Below, in pieces: positions 6,537-16,407 of a stretch of 36,691 nucleotides of DNA (within the stretch, counting starts at the first letter, position 1; each line of letters starts with the position of its first letter). Location of the stretch: positions 1 through 36,691 of the forward strand of contig VEQH01000045.1 in NCBI GenBank assembly GCA_018883325.1. The letters run 5' to 3'. The stretch is from Flavobacteriales bacterium (GTDB lineage Bacteria; Bacteroidota; Bacteroidia; Flavobacteriales_D; Crocinitomicaceae). Below the pieces are notes generated by a model, which was not told where the DNA came from, ran no database searches, and saw only the letters and a list, made by a program, of their open reading frames with translations. Position numbers and translations under genes: made by a program.

Positions 6537-9500
6537 TCAATTACCGCTCAAAATCGCGCCCAATTTCGTTACTTCTTCAGCGGTTACATTTTGTACAAAA
6601 ACACCGGAGTTTTCATGGGTTCTTGTTCCGCGCAAAAACAAATAAATCACGCCACCGAAATGCTTTTCGAATGCAAAGTCAGGGATTTTGGATCGTAAGA
6701 ATTTCTCTACAGCCAAGGCATAAATCAAGTATTGTAAGTGGTAGTTGTTTTCATTCATGGCATTCAGAACGGCTTGTTGGTCGTAGTGATGTAGCTCGTC
6801 GCCTAAGAAATTGGATTTCCAGTCGAGAATGTAGAATTTACCTTCGTGTTCAAAGAGTAAATCAATGAAGCCCGTCATCATTCCCATCACATCTTTGCCA
6901 TAAACATGAATTTCTCGTTCAGAATCGGGAGCAAAAAACTGATCTAAGGCTTTGTAATCAACATGTTGGTTCACCAAAAAGTTAAACTCTAATTCATTCA
7001 CGCGTTTATTTCTGGAAATGGCATACAAGGGTATTGAATCAGTTCCAACTTGAATTGCTGCACCTAAAGTTTGTTGGACCAAAGTGGTGAGTGCGTTTAA
7101 AAAGGTGGTGTCGCCAACTTTTCCTGGAGCATAGCGCTGAATGGAACGCTGAATGTATGTTTCCCAAGTGCTTGGGTCGTCAAAGTCGATGTATTCAAAA
7201 ATGGCGTGCAATAAATTTCCGATGTGCGCCCCTTTCGGTAAATCTTTGAAAACAAACTTATCGTAGGATTCATCGGTGTAGGTTTTACTGTTTTCTTTCG
7301 GGCTTGTAGTGTGTTTTCCTGCCAAAAAGGAGTAACTGATTTTGCGATAGTCCTTGTCAGGGAATTTGGCCAAAGGAAAAGGTTTTGCAAGCGGTGGATT
7401 ATTGTTTGAAGTAACGGGAAGAACGGATAAAGACTTCCAATCTTCGACTTCTTTGTAAGCTTGTAATTGAATGGTAGATGTTTTGTTTTTCAACGCGTTA
7501 ACGTAAGGCGTAAGCAAATGACCCTTCGTTTTTGCCAAGAGAAAAGCGTTGTATTTCGCACGTGTTAATGCAACATAAAGGAGTCGCTCGTTTTCTTCTT
7601 GATTTTGTTGTTTATGCTCAACTAAATCATCACCTTTTAATCCATTCAAAGAAAAATAATACATGTTGTTATCTTTATCTTTCTTACGAAAGGAAGTGAA
7701 GGTGTAACCGGCTTCTTTGTTATCTAAATTCAAAAAGGGCAGTAAAACAATGTCAAACTCCAAGCCTTTACTTTTGTGAATGGTCATGATTTTTACCGCA
7801 TTTTCATCGCTTTCAATTCCTTGTTCGTATTCACCTGTTGGTCGTTCTTTGATTTTATGTACCAAAAACTGATATAATTCAAGCGGCGTTAGTGCTTCGA
7901 GTAAGGTTTTCTCCTGTAGAATATCAACTAACTGTTGCCAATTAGACAGTTTTTGGTGTCCGTTGGTAGGGTTAGTTTTCCATTTATTGATTAAATCAAA
8001 TTCTCTGATAAACTCAGCTGTCATTACAAAAATCCCTTCCTTATGCCAAGTTTCCCGTAATTCATAAAAAAATGGAACAACCACATCTGTATTCACTTGA
8101 TGCAATTCAGTGATAGTCTTTCCAACTAAAGTAGTAAGCAGTAAGTTGTCAATGGTACTTTTTGAGATATTCAGTACTGCATTTAAAAAGGCTTTTAATT
8201 CTTGAGCTTCCTCACTCGCAAAAATGCTTTCTTCCTGTAAAATCACTGACGGAATTTTCAATTTCTGCAAGATATTTTTAACAGCTTTCCCTTGTCTTCC
8301 AGTACGCACCAAAATAGCCACATTAGAAGGGCGAATAGCAGCACCGTTCAATATTAGATTGCCTGAAAAAAGCAATTTAAGCGTGGATTGAATGCTCTCA
8401 TGCACCAAATCTTCATTTGGAAAATCGGTTTGGATATGAATGGATGGAAATGCCTCTTGATTGTTTACCCATGCAAGCCCAACTTCTTTATTTTCATAGG
8501 CATCAACATCGATATAACTGAGTTTTGAATCTGTATCAGCATTAAAAAATTCATTGGCCGCAGTCACAAAAGATTGAGAAGAACGAAAATTGGTGTTCAT
8601 TGTTAAGCGGCACATATTCGCACTATCTCTCGCTGCACGATAAGTGTCTAAATCCGCTTGTCGCCAACCGTAAATGGATTGTTTAGGATCGCCGATGAAG
8701 AATAGAATGGTCGATGCACTTTCTTGAAAAAAGCACTTGAAAATCGCGTATTGTTTTGGGTCCGTGTCTTGAAATTCATCTACAAAAACGGCTTGGTATT
8801 TTTCGCGCAGGAAACGTTGAAGTCGTTCATCATTTCTCTTTTCATACAAAGAATGAATAAGATCGTCGTAGGTTAAAGCGTTCTTTTTGGCAATGCGCTC
8901 TTTGATTTTTGGAATGAGAATTTCTATAGCTTGTTGTAAATGATAGTGAGCGACTTGTATTTTTAAAGTTTTTGGAAATCGCTCATTTTGGCGAACAAGT
9001 TTTATTTCTTTCGAAAAAACCTCGGGGAAATTAAATTTGGGGTCTTTTTTCAGATAATTGTAAAATACATTTCCAGAAACTAAATATTTTTCACCACCTC
9101 CTTTGATTTTGTTAGACAATTCAGAGAGATTCTTATCAAATTGATTAATTAAGGCTGTTTTTTGTTGTTCAATCAGTGAACTAATTTCTGCCTCAGAATT
9201 TAATTTTCTATACGGTGGCAAAAGAATTTGACCATTCAATGCTTTATCTAAGGCATTTTTCCAAACAGAACGTTCACCAATACCCAAGAATTGCCAGAAA
9301 TTATAATCTGTTGTGGTAATTTGTGTGCGCCAATATTCATTCAATTCAAATTCAATGATTTCAGAAATATCGGTCATTAATTCTTTCCCAAAAACCTGAC
9401 CTGTTTCAAAAGCAAATTCATTGAGTGTACGCTGGCAAAAACTGTGAATCGTGCTCATCGTTGCTTTGTCAATATCTAATAAAGCCTGATTCAGTAATCC

Positions 9501-9821
9501 ACGAATCACTTCTTTTTCAAACTTTGAATTTTCAATAATTTGTTGAATTGTAGAATCTTCACTTGCTCCTTTTTTCTCGTTTTCTTGCAGCGCCAAACGA
9601 ATGAATTTGACCGCTCGTTCCTTAAGTTCAGCAGCAGCGGCTTCTGTAAATGTTACAAGCAATATTTTTTCAACCGGTATCTTTTTTTCAAGGATTAAAC
9701 GAAGTGTCAAAATCGCCAATGAATACGTTTTTCCTGTTCCTGCGCTCGCTTCAATACTATTATTTCCTTCTAACTTTTGACTTACCACATCAAAAGGAAA
9801 GGTTGTCTCGATTACGTCCAT
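6537..9821 (-). CDS. recB: RecBCD subunit RecB (helicase-nuclease)
   Basis: RecB is the 3'-5' helicase and sole nuclease of the RecBCD complex, which processes double-strand ends for recombination and destroys foreign linear DNA. At 1094 aa it is slightly shorter than E. coli RecB (about 1180). Visible in order: Walker A EASAGTGKT (24-32), TMSTIHSFCQ (121-130), Walker B VFVDEFQD (345-352), GDPKQSIYGWR (377-387), NFRSS (411-415), MTIHKSKGLEFD (679-690), VALTRAK (750-756). The nuclease domain has H872 in GNLLHAIFE, D987 in GFIDLLF, and D1000 and K1002 in ILDWKS. All catalytic residues are present. It starts 6 bp after the recC stop codon and is last in the recDCB operon. A degenerate copy of its 3' end lies at 3806-3915. 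Confidence 0.97.
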   Translation of the reverse strand: MDVIETTFPFDVVSQKLEGNNSIEASAGTGKTYSLAILTLRLILEKKIPVEKILLVTFTEAAAAELKERAVKFIRLALQENEKKGASEDSTIQQIIENSKFEKEVIRGLLNQALLDIDKATMSTIHSFCQRTLNEFAFETGQVFGKELMTDISEIIEFELNEYWRTQITTTDYNFWQFLGIGERSVWKNALDKALNGQILLPPYRKLNSEAEISSLIEQQKTALINQFDKNLSELSNKIKGGGEKYLVSGNVFYNYLKKDPKFNFPEVFSKEIKLVRQNERFPKTLKIQVAHYHLQQAIEILIPKIKERIAKKNALTYDDLIHSLYEKRNDERLQRFLREKYQAVFVDEFQDTDPKQYAIFKCFFQESASTILFFIGDPKQSIYGWRQADLDTYRAARDSANMCRLTMNTNFRSSQSFVTAANEFFNADTDSKLSYIDVDAYENKEVGLAWVNNQEAFPSIHIQTDFPNEDLVHESIQSTLKLLFSGNLILNGAAIRPSNVAILVRTGRQGKAVKNILQKLKIPSVILQEESIFASEEAQELKAFLNAVLNISKSTIDNLLLTTLVGKTITELHQVNTDVVVPFFYELRETWHKEGIFVMTAEFIREFDLINKWKTNPTNGHQKLSNWQQLVDILQEKTLLEALTPLELYQFLVHKIKERPTGEYEQGIESDENAVKIMTIHKSKGLEFDIVLLPFLNLDNKEAGYTFTSFRKKDKDNNMYYFSLNGLKGDDLVEHKQQNQEENERLLYVALTRAKYNAFLLAKTKGHLLTPYVNALKNKTSTIQLQAYKEVEDWKSLSVLPVTSNNNPPLAKPFPLAKFPDKDYRKISYSFLAGKHTTSPKENSKTYTDESYDKFVFKDLPKGAHIGNLLHAIFEYIDFDDPSTWETYIQRSIQRYAPGKVGDTTFLNALTTLVQQTLGAAIQVGTDSIPLYAISRNKRVNELEFNFLVNQHVDYKALDQFFAPDSEREIHVYGKDVMGMMTGFIDLLFEHEGKFYILDWKSNFLGDELHHYDQQAVLNAMNENNYHLQYLIYALAVEKFLRSKIPDFAFEKHFGGVIYLFLRGTRTHENSGVFVQNVTAEEVTKLGAILSGN

Positions 9822-9827
9822 ATTCGT

Positions 9828-12800
9828 TTACTTTATTGGAGAAACTAATTCATTGATTTTTTCATACATATCCAGAAATGAGGTAGCCTTTTCTCTATCT
9901 GCAAATCCATTGTTTTCAGCAATTTTCCGGAAATAATCAGACGGATTTCCACTAGGATAATCACTTTCTAATTCTTTATTGATCAAATCATTTATTTCCC
10001 CAGGAAATTCAACGTCCATGCTTTGACTACACGCTGAAAAATTGATTTCTTCAAATTCGGGACTGTAAGCGATTAAACCTTTCGAACCCTTCTCAAACAA
10101 ATCACAACAAATTTCCATTTCACTATACGCATCAGCGACCTCAATACTTCTAAAGTTTTCGATGTTCACATACAATAAGTGATTTATTTTCGGTGAATGT
10201 AAATGCGCGAAAAAGAAATTCAACATAGCTCTGATTTGGTATTTTGCTTTGTTTTTAGAAACGGTCTGAAACAATAAGGTGTTTCCATAAATACCATCCA
10301 CCGATCCTTTTATAACATAATTACCGACAGAAATTTCACCTTTTATGTCAGAACGCGTATGTGTCACTATTAATTGCTGAAATTCCTCATTACTTAAAAC
10401 CTCTTGGAGTTCTTCCTGTGCCTTGTCAAAAAGTGCTGATCCAAAATTGGAAAGTGGAAGTTCACCTTTCATTTTTAGTTTTTCAAGCAAACCCTCCATT
10501 GGCTCGTGGTTTAAAACCGTTTGTGCAATTTCATCTTTTACCACCCATTTTTGTATCCAATCCAATTCAAAAAGTTCCGTTTCTGCTAATTCATTGGAAT
10601 TTTCACCGAAATAAAGTCCCAGAACGTTGTTGAAATAATGACGTACAGGATCTTCAATAAATCGAATCAGTTCTTTTAGAAGAATGACTTTTTTGCCATT
10701 TTCGACTGGTAATTCTTCAGGTTCTTGTTTTGCTTTTTTATCCAACAATTGAGTTGTCAACAATTCTTTTTGTTGTGTGTTTTGATATTGAATCAGTTGC
10801 GCATTTTCAGCTCTGTTATACTTACTACTAAAGGCATGCAAGGGATGTTTAACGATGAATGCTTTCGCATCAAGTGTTGGAACAATTGCTTTTAAATTGT
10901 CGATTAATTCATCAATCAAAGTACTTGGAGGAATGGATGAATTGTCCTTGATACTTTGTCCGATATAACTCAAGTAGATTTTTTCCTTGGTCGAAAGTAA
11001 AATGTTCAAAAACAAATTTTTGTCCAAATCGGCTTTGGTGATTCCATTTTTGCCTCTTAAATCAAAGCTCAAACGGTGTTCTTGACGTGGAAAATCTTTA
11101 CCATTCATTCCAAGAAAAGCATAAATTTTCACAGGGCTTGATAAGTAAGGATTCGGCCCAACAAAACGAACACCTCCACGACCTTTGCGTTCACCACCAT
11201 CAAATTGTCCCAAGGCATTGAGCATGAAATAACGCATTGTTTTAAAAGTGATAGTTGGCGAGGAAAAATTTGCTACTTCCAATAAATCGCCCAAAACGCT
11301 TCTCAATGCATTACTTTCTAATTCCTTAAAGTCAATGAACAACTCAATTGTATCATTTTCAATGAATGAAACCCACTCGCGTAATGTTTTTGATTCTTCT
11401 CTTTTCAACAACCATTCATGTAATGTTTCCACGAATTGATGAAGTCGGATGATTTCCAATGTTGCCGTTTCTTCAAATTCATCAACTGGAAAAAAGGTAG
11501 AACCTGAAAAAGTAACTTCTTCCTGAAAAGGTGGTAAACAAAATCCAAAAATTAATCGCTTCAGTCCGTATCGCCAAGAAACATAAGTAGTTTCAATCGT
11601 TTCATCTCCTTCAATAGCATGTCGGATATTTGCCAAATTCACTGCACGATGTAAAGTAGAGAGGTCTTCACTGAAACCAAACTTTTCGCGGATGTAATCG
11701 AACTCCAATAAACTCATGACTTTTTTGGAAGTGAATTGATCTGCTTCCATTTGCAACAATGCCTCTAAAGCAGCATAAGGCGAGGCGTGAATTTTATGAC
11801 TTGAGTCGTAAAAGGTAAAATCAATCTCAAAATTTTTGTTGGCAAAAAATGCTTGAATAGCTGGTGCATATTGCTCAATTGCAGGAGTAATTACACAAAT
11901 ATCTCGCATTTTAAGTGAGGGATTCACCTCAAATTGATGAACCAAATAATTGTAAAATGCTTCAACTTCTCTGGAAATTTTGAAATTATTTGCAATCGTG
12001 ATAGAATCATCGATTACCTGCCAATTCGCTTTGAAACCTTTGATTTCTTGCTGGAGTGCACCTAATAGACTTCGGGGAGAACTACTGTTTTCAATTATTC
12101 GTTCGTTTGGCATACTATCAAATAACTCACTTTGGGATTGCGCTAATTTCCCGAAATTTTGAACCAATCGGTTTTGCCCGTCATTCTCAAAAACAATTTG
12201 GAAAATGGAAACGCGACAAAAATTGGAAAGAAGTTGTATAAAATCGATGTACTCTTTTGTGTATGGTAAATTCCCAAAGAAGGAGATAAACGGTAATTTT
12301 TCAGAGAGACGTTTTTGTTTTTCAACATCTTCTAAAGCTGTTTTTATCGCTGAAAAAACTTTCGTCAAATCAGGCAATTGATCTGCCAAAACTTCTTGGA
12401 GTTTTAACCAAATTTTTCGTTGCCAAATTTCATCTTCTTTTAAATCTTCTTCAAGTTTGTCGTAGTTATTTCCTTGATTCCAATTTTCAATAATGGCTGG
12501 ATTTTCCTCTTGATAGGACGAAAAAAGTGTACTGATTTTCTCTGCCAAAGCAAAACGTTTTTGGGTGTCCGTCTCAATGTAGTCTTTGATTTTCACAAAC
12601 TCAATTTGAGACAAAAAAATATCGTCTGCCAAAATGTTATCGATCACCCAAACTAATTGTGCACCATTAAGTTGGTCTTTGAATTTTGGTCCCGCTTCAA
12701 GCATTGCATAAACCATTCTTACCAATTCAGATGGGCGCTGGAAAGCAATATTTGCCGCAATTCCGTTCTTTACCGCTAATTCTTGAATAAGAAAATCATT

Positions 12801-12923
12801 GGTTGAATTATGTCCTGTTACAACAAAGTGTTTAGAGAACAAATGTCCGTTTTCTTGCTCAACACCTGCTAATTTTTCTGCCAATAGCAATTGATCAGCT
12901 GCGGTATAAATTTTTAATGCCAT
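9828..12923 (-). CDS. recC: RecBCD subunit RecC
   Basis: RecC is the structural and Chi-scanning subunit that holds RecB and RecD and splits the DNA strands. I start it at MALKIYTAADQLLLAEKL (ATG 12923-12921, 1031 aa), one base after the recD stop codon. A longer in-frame start at 12971 would overlap recD by 47 bp and adds residues unlike RecC. Family marks are FLGMNGKDFPRQEHRLSFDL, the RecC counterpart of a UvrD-type motif, PVRHYFNNVLGLYFGE, and a C-terminal nuclease-like fold (KGSVDGIYGNTLLFQTVSKN) lacking a full catalytic set. There is no Walker A, as expected for an inactive helicase fold. It is the middle gene of recDCB. Confidence 0.93.
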   Translation of the reverse strand: MALKIYTAADQLLLAEKLAGVEQENGHLFSKHFVVTGHNSTNDFLIQELAVKNGIAANIAFQRPSELVRMVYAMLEAGPKFKDQLNGAQLVWVIDNILADDIFLSQIEFVKIKDYIETDTQKRFALAEKISTLFSSYQEENPAIIENWNQGNNYDKLEEDLKEDEIWQRKIWLKLQEVLADQLPDLTKVFSAIKTALEDVEKQKRLSEKLPFISFFGNLPYTKEYIDFIQLLSNFCRVSIFQIVFENDGQNRLVQNFGKLAQSQSELFDSMPNERIIENSSSPRSLLGALQQEIKGFKANWQVIDDSITIANNFKISREVEAFYNYLVHQFEVNPSLKMRDICVITPAIEQYAPAIQAFFANKNFEIDFTFYDSSHKIHASPYAALEALLQMEADQFTSKKVMSLLEFDYIREKFGFSEDLSTLHRAVNLANIRHAIEGDETIETTYVSWRYGLKRLIFGFCLPPFQEEVTFSGSTFFPVDEFEETATLEIIRLHQFVETLHEWLLKREESKTLREWVSFIENDTIELFIDFKELESNALRSVLGDLLEVANFSSPTITFKTMRYFMLNALGQFDGGERKGRGGVRFVGPNPYLSSPVKIYAFLGMNGKDFPRQEHRLSFDLRGKNGITKADLDKNLFLNILLSTKEKIYLSYIGQSIKDNSSIPPSTLIDELIDNLKAIVPTLDAKAFIVKHPLHAFSSKYNRAENAQLIQYQNTQQKELLTTQLLDKKAKQEPEELPVENGKKVILLKELIRFIEDPVRHYFNNVLGLYFGENSNELAETELFELDWIQKWVVKDEIAQTVLNHEPMEGLLEKLKMKGELPLSNFGSALFDKAQEELQEVLSNEEFQQLIVTHTRSDIKGEISVGNYVIKGSVDGIYGNTLLFQTVSKNKAKYQIRAMLNFFFAHLHSPKINHLLYVNIENFRSIEVADAYSEMEICCDLFEKGSKGLIAYSPEFEEINFSACSQSMDVEFPGEINDLINKELESDYPSGNPSDYFRKIAENNGFADREKATSFLDMYEKINELVSPIK

Positions 12924-12924
12924 A

Positions 12925-14736
12925 CTAAATTGTATTGATTCTTTGTTGTACTCCCGAAACGCGCTCAACACCTCTGCGGACAGTACTTTTAATGGTTTCT
13001 AAACTAGATTGAATGATTGCCTTTTTCTTTGCTCTTGTAACTGCTGTGTACAACAACTCTCTGGTTAGCAGTCGAATGGATTCGTTTTTCGGTAAAACAA
13101 CTAGCACTTCGTCAAACTCTGAACCTTGACTTTTGTGAATGGTCATTGCGAAAACAGTTTCCCAATCCGAAATTAAAGCGGGATTGATGGCTATTATTTT
13201 TGAATCCTCATCCGAATTTGAACTTGCATTGAAATAGGCTTTCAATTTTTTATTTTCATCCAGACGAATGATGCCGACATCGCCATTGAACAGATTCAGC
13301 GTTGGCGTGTTGATTTTCACCATTATGGGTTGATTGTGGTAAAACCCCTCTTCGGGTTCCAAACAGCCTTTTTTCTTGAGTAATTTTTCAATTTTTGAAT
13401 TGATTGCATAGACACCTTGTTCACCTTCACGAACGGCACAAAGCACTCTCAAATTATTGATTTTTTTCAAGGCTTGTTCAATGTCATTTTCCTCTAAGTA
13501 AGCATCGTAAGCCGAGACGAAATTCGAGAATATACTTTCCGAATACGATTCATCAACTTGTAAGGAATCATTTGATATTGAGACAATCTCTGTTATGTCG
13601 TTAGCCTTTCCTTTGATGACTGCTTTTGTGAATTGACCTAATTTAGAGACTTGTTCGTAGCGATAAGTCTTTTGTAAACGGATTAAACATTCGTCTAAAA
13701 ATGAATTTCTATTTTGGAAAATTGCGTTTTCATCAAGTGAATTAGTTCCCGTTGTAAGCGAATTGAAAAAATTGAATCTTTCAGCTGAAAATTTGTTTTC
13801 ATTTTCTGTCAATCCTTTGCAAATGTCGCCAAACAAACTACCTGCTTCAACTGATGCCAATTGATCGGAATCACCAAGTAAAATAAGACGCGTCCCAACT
13901 TTGATGGCGCTTAGCAGTTTAGCAAACATACTGACACCAATCATTGAAGATTCGTCAATAATGATCACATCTAAGTCCAACTGATTTTCTTCGTTGTGTT
14001 TAAAAAAAACAGAATCTTTCTTATTTCCTAAAAAGCGATGTAAGGTACTTGGCTTCACCGACTCCACTATTTTTTGAATGCCTAAATATGCGTTACGTTC
14101 ATCATTCACTGTATTTAACAACGATTCTTTCATACGCATTGCTGCTTTACCCGTTGGTGCAGCTAATCCCAATTTAATATTAGGTTGAATAGCGTTTAAA
14201 ATTGCGAGAACTTTCGCTACAGTCGTTGTTTTTCCTGTTCCAGGTCCACCTGTAATAATGGTAAAATTGTTCAAAAAGCCACTCAATGCAGCATAAAATT
14301 GCCAATCTGGAAAAGGATGACCATCATCATCCACAACAGAGGAAGAATGTAATTTTTGAACAAAATCTTTCTTCTCTATCAACGCCTGTATGCGTAATTG
14401 GAGCTCTTCGTATGTTAAAAATGAAAGACTTTTAAGATGTTCGATTATGCTAGTTTCGTAATAGAAATTTCTACCAGTGTAGAACCGATCGTTGTGTAAA
14501 ACAAAAGGCTTATTGGCATCAAATTCAGAACCGACATATTCTGACTTTTCTGGAAAGGAAAAAGGTGAAGTTTGATTTTTTCTTAATTCATTCCAAAATT
14601 CTCGATTTTCGTTGATGAAATTAATATCAACACAAATATGTCCTTCTTCCATTTTTTTTGAGAGACAATAAATGTAGGGTTGTAGCGCTTCATCTTTGAA
14701 AAATTGAGCGAAAGCCGAATGAACAGAACTATCCAT
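12925..14736 (-). CDS. recD: RecBCD subunit RecD (5'-3' helicase)
   Basis: RecD is the 5'-3' SF1B motor of RecBCD. Its 603 aa match the E. coli length (about 608). Motifs seen: Walker A GGPGTGKT (163-170), AAPTGKAA (192-199), TLHRFLG (231-237), Walker B VIIIDESSM (257-265), GDSDQLASVEAGSLFGDI (288-305), KTYRY (356-360), TIHKSQGSEFDEV (532-544) and YTAVTRAK (563-570). It is the first gene of the operon: the stop at 12925-12927 is one base from the recC start. A possible -7 box lies about 26 bp before the start codon. Confidence 0.95.
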   Translation of the reverse strand: MDSSVHSAFAQFFKDEALQPYIYCLSKKMEEGHICVDINFINENREFWNELRKNQTSPFSFPEKSEYVGSEFDANKPFVLHNDRFYTGRNFYYETSIIEHLKSLSFLTYEELQLRIQALIEKKDFVQKLHSSSVVDDDGHPFPDWQFYAALSGFLNNFTIITGGPGTGKTTTVAKVLAILNAIQPNIKLGLAAPTGKAAMRMKESLLNTVNDERNAYLGIQKIVESVKPSTLHRFLGNKKDSVFFKHNEENQLDLDVIIIDESSMIGVSMFAKLLSAIKVGTRLILLGDSDQLASVEAGSLFGDICKGLTENENKFSAERFNFFNSLTTGTNSLDENAIFQNRNSFLDECLIRLQKTYRYEQVSKLGQFTKAVIKGKANDITEIVSISNDSLQVDESYSESIFSNFVSAYDAYLEENDIEQALKKINNLRVLCAVREGEQGVYAINSKIEKLLKKKGCLEPEEGFYHNQPIMVKINTPTLNLFNGDVGIIRLDENKKLKAYFNASSNSDEDSKIIAINPALISDWETVFAMTIHKSQGSEFDEVLVVLPKNESIRLLTRELLYTAVTRAKKKAIIQSSLETIKSTVRRGVERVSGVQQRINTI

Positions 14737-14761
14737 AAATGAATTTTGAATTTATAAAAAT

Positions 14762-14769
14762 GAAAGATA
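14762..14769 (-). promoter_or_regulatory. Possible -7 box for the recDCB operon
   Basis: On the minus strand TATCTTTC matches TAnnTTTG in all but the last base and lies about 26 bp upstream of the recD ATG. A TTTG is found 24 bases further upstream, a little far for a -33 box. Weak support from sequence alone. Confidence 0.3.
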
Positions 14770-14874
14770 CCAATTTCTTTTTAATCACTAGTTCAAACTT
14801 TTTTGAAATTTAAACCTATCCAAATACACTACTAGAAATTCAAAAATTATAACTCAAAGTCATTTAAGTTCTTA

Positions 14875-15870
14875 TCAAAGTCCAACTTCTTTTATCATTT
14901 TTTGAACATTAGGATTGGATCGTGAATGACTTACAATTTTAAGATGAAGTGGCGTTTTATGAAACTTTTTGATTGCCTTTGAAAGCGCTGAAATAATCCA
15001 ATGAATGTCATTTCCGAAGGCACCGCCTCCGAGTATTGTAAGGTAAACCTGATTGTTGCCTGTTTTTTGAAAATTAGATAATGCAGCGAAGAGTGTTGCT
15101 TCATAAGACGCTTCGAGAATGAGTTGCGCGAAGTCTTGCCACAATTCACTTTCCACATCAGAATAAGCAACAGGCAATGCCGAACAATAAGCTTGAGAAA
15201 CAATGTTATTGCTTTTACTGATTGTAACCTGCGTATTCCATTGAATACCAATACTTAATTTTTCTTTGAGTAATTCATATTCTTCCTTTGACATTGAATT
15301 TATCATCTTGGAAATTTTTTGAAGTCCTACTTCTGATGCTAAAGCATATCCATTAATCATTTCCCAAAGTTCTTCTTCATCGTTTCCTAACGCTTCACCA
15401 ATTTTCTTCAAACAATCAATTTGTTTCTCGGAGCTTTGTCCAATTTGACCATCGACATTTACCAAATAATTTCTAAAAATAGTTCCTGCGCCACAAGCAA
15501 TAGCACAAGCAGGTCCTTGGGTATAATCATATTCATAAATTCCAACACCGTCTTCTGGTGTGTAATGGGGACTGACCATTTCCAATGTATTAAATTGTGA
15601 AGCAACTTGGAAAAATGCACCATTATTAGATTCTAAAACATGAAATTTTTGAACATCACCAATAACTTCTTCGACCATAATGCTTGTTGAATAATTTTCG
15701 AAGGTCGAAACCTTTGTTTTCAATTCATTCAAAGTTAGAACTTCGAATTTTCCAATTTTAAAGGTTTCGCCGTTTACTTTCGACCGCAAAAACTCACCAT
15801 CAATTTCCAAATTTGACTGTACTTGTTTTGGATTTTCTTCTTTAAATCCTACTAATTTTTCAAACCACAT
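14875..15870 (-). CDS. Conserved protein of unknown function, possible macrodomain-like fold
   Basis: A 331-aa soluble protein without signal peptide or membrane segment. Highly patterned blocks are FFQVASQFNTLEMVSP (86-101), TPEDGVGIYEYDYTQGPACA (104-123), IACGAGTIFRNYLVNV (124-139), and a C-terminal VYLTILGGGAFGNDIHWIIS (275-294) followed by LKIVSHS. The glycine-rich GGGAFGND after a hydrophobic strand, then a helix and another strand, resembles the phosphate-binding end of macrodomains or poly(ADP-ribose) glycohydrolase-like proteins. I remember similar uncharacterised proteins in bacteria and protists, but I know of no assigned reaction. ADP-ribose-related activity is an inference. It lies 138 bp upstream of recD on the same strand and might be co-transcribed with it. 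Confidence 0.6.
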   Translation of the reverse strand: MWFEKLVGFKEENPKQVQSNLEIDGEFLRSKVNGETFKIGKFEVLTLNELKTKVSTFENYSTSIMVEEVIGDVQKFHVLESNNGAFFQVASQFNTLEMVSPHYTPEDGVGIYEYDYTQGPACAIACGAGTIFRNYLVNVDGQIGQSSEKQIDCLKKIGEALGNDEEELWEMINGYALASEVGLQKISKMINSMSKEEYELLKEKLSIGIQWNTQVTISKSNNIVSQAYCSALPVAYSDVESELWQDFAQLILEASYEATLFAALSNFQKTGNNQVYLTILGGGAFGNDIHWIISALSKAIKKFHKTPLHLKIVSHSRSNPNVQKMIKEVGL

Positions 15871-15975
15871 AGTTCTACTTATACTGCTTAGTGACTATTT
15901 ATAACAAAAGTTCATGAATTACTTTTATGTCCCGCTTAGCAATGTTTTTAAATAAGAATTTGTTTACCGACTGAA

Positions 15976-16377
15976 TTATTTAAAATAAGAACTATTTGAC
16001 ATTTCGAAAACACCCGACATAATGTCAATAAAATCAATAAGTTCCTCCTTATTTTGAAATTGAGAAGGCCAAAAACTATTGTAATAGTACCAATAGAGCT
16101 CTTGAAGATTTTTATTTTGAACAATACATTTATACAGATAATATTCCCAATCATCATCTTCTATCAAATAATCAGATTCTAATTCTTTGTAATTTTTTGG
16201 TGGAAAATTATTAACTTTAAAATTTGATTTTATACAAAAATCAATAAAAAGATGTCGCGCTCGAAATTCAATCCATTCCTGATCTTTAAAGTCATCCAAC
16301 GTATCGTCACCAACATTTAAAAACTCAACTTTTAGTTGGTCAATTGCATAAATAATATCTTTATTTAATTCACTCAT
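15976..16377 (-). CDS. Hypothetical protein, 133 aa
   Basis: I do not recognise it. It is a small, acidic, aromatic-rich soluble protein: IEFRARHLFIDFCIKSNF (36-53), then SDYLIEDDDWEYYLYKCIVQ, then LYWYYYNSFWPSQF. There is no signal peptide. It starts 30 bp after the stop of the HAD-phosphatase gene on the same strand, so the two probably share a transcript and may work together, perhaps as enzyme and immunity or partner protein. A second reading frame inside it (15948-16157) is a shadow. Confidence 0.6.
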   Translation of the reverse strand: MSELNKDIIYAIDQLKVEFLNVGDDTLDDFKDQEWIEFRARHLFIDFCIKSNFKVNNFPPKNYKELESDYLIEDDDWEYYLYKCIVQNKNLQELYWYYYNSFWPSQFQNKEELIDFIDIMSGVFEMSNSSYFK

Positions 16378-16407
16378 TTAACATCAATTTTGATATTCAC
16401 CATAAAA

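Noticed and set aside
12924..12971. Longer N-terminus for RecC starting at 12971
   Set aside because: It would overlap recD by 47 bp and adds 16 residues unlike RecC; ATG at 12923 lies one base after the recD stop.
14931..15251. 106-codon minus-strand frame inside the 331-aa gene
   Set aside because: It is an alternative frame of a gene with clear conserved blocks.
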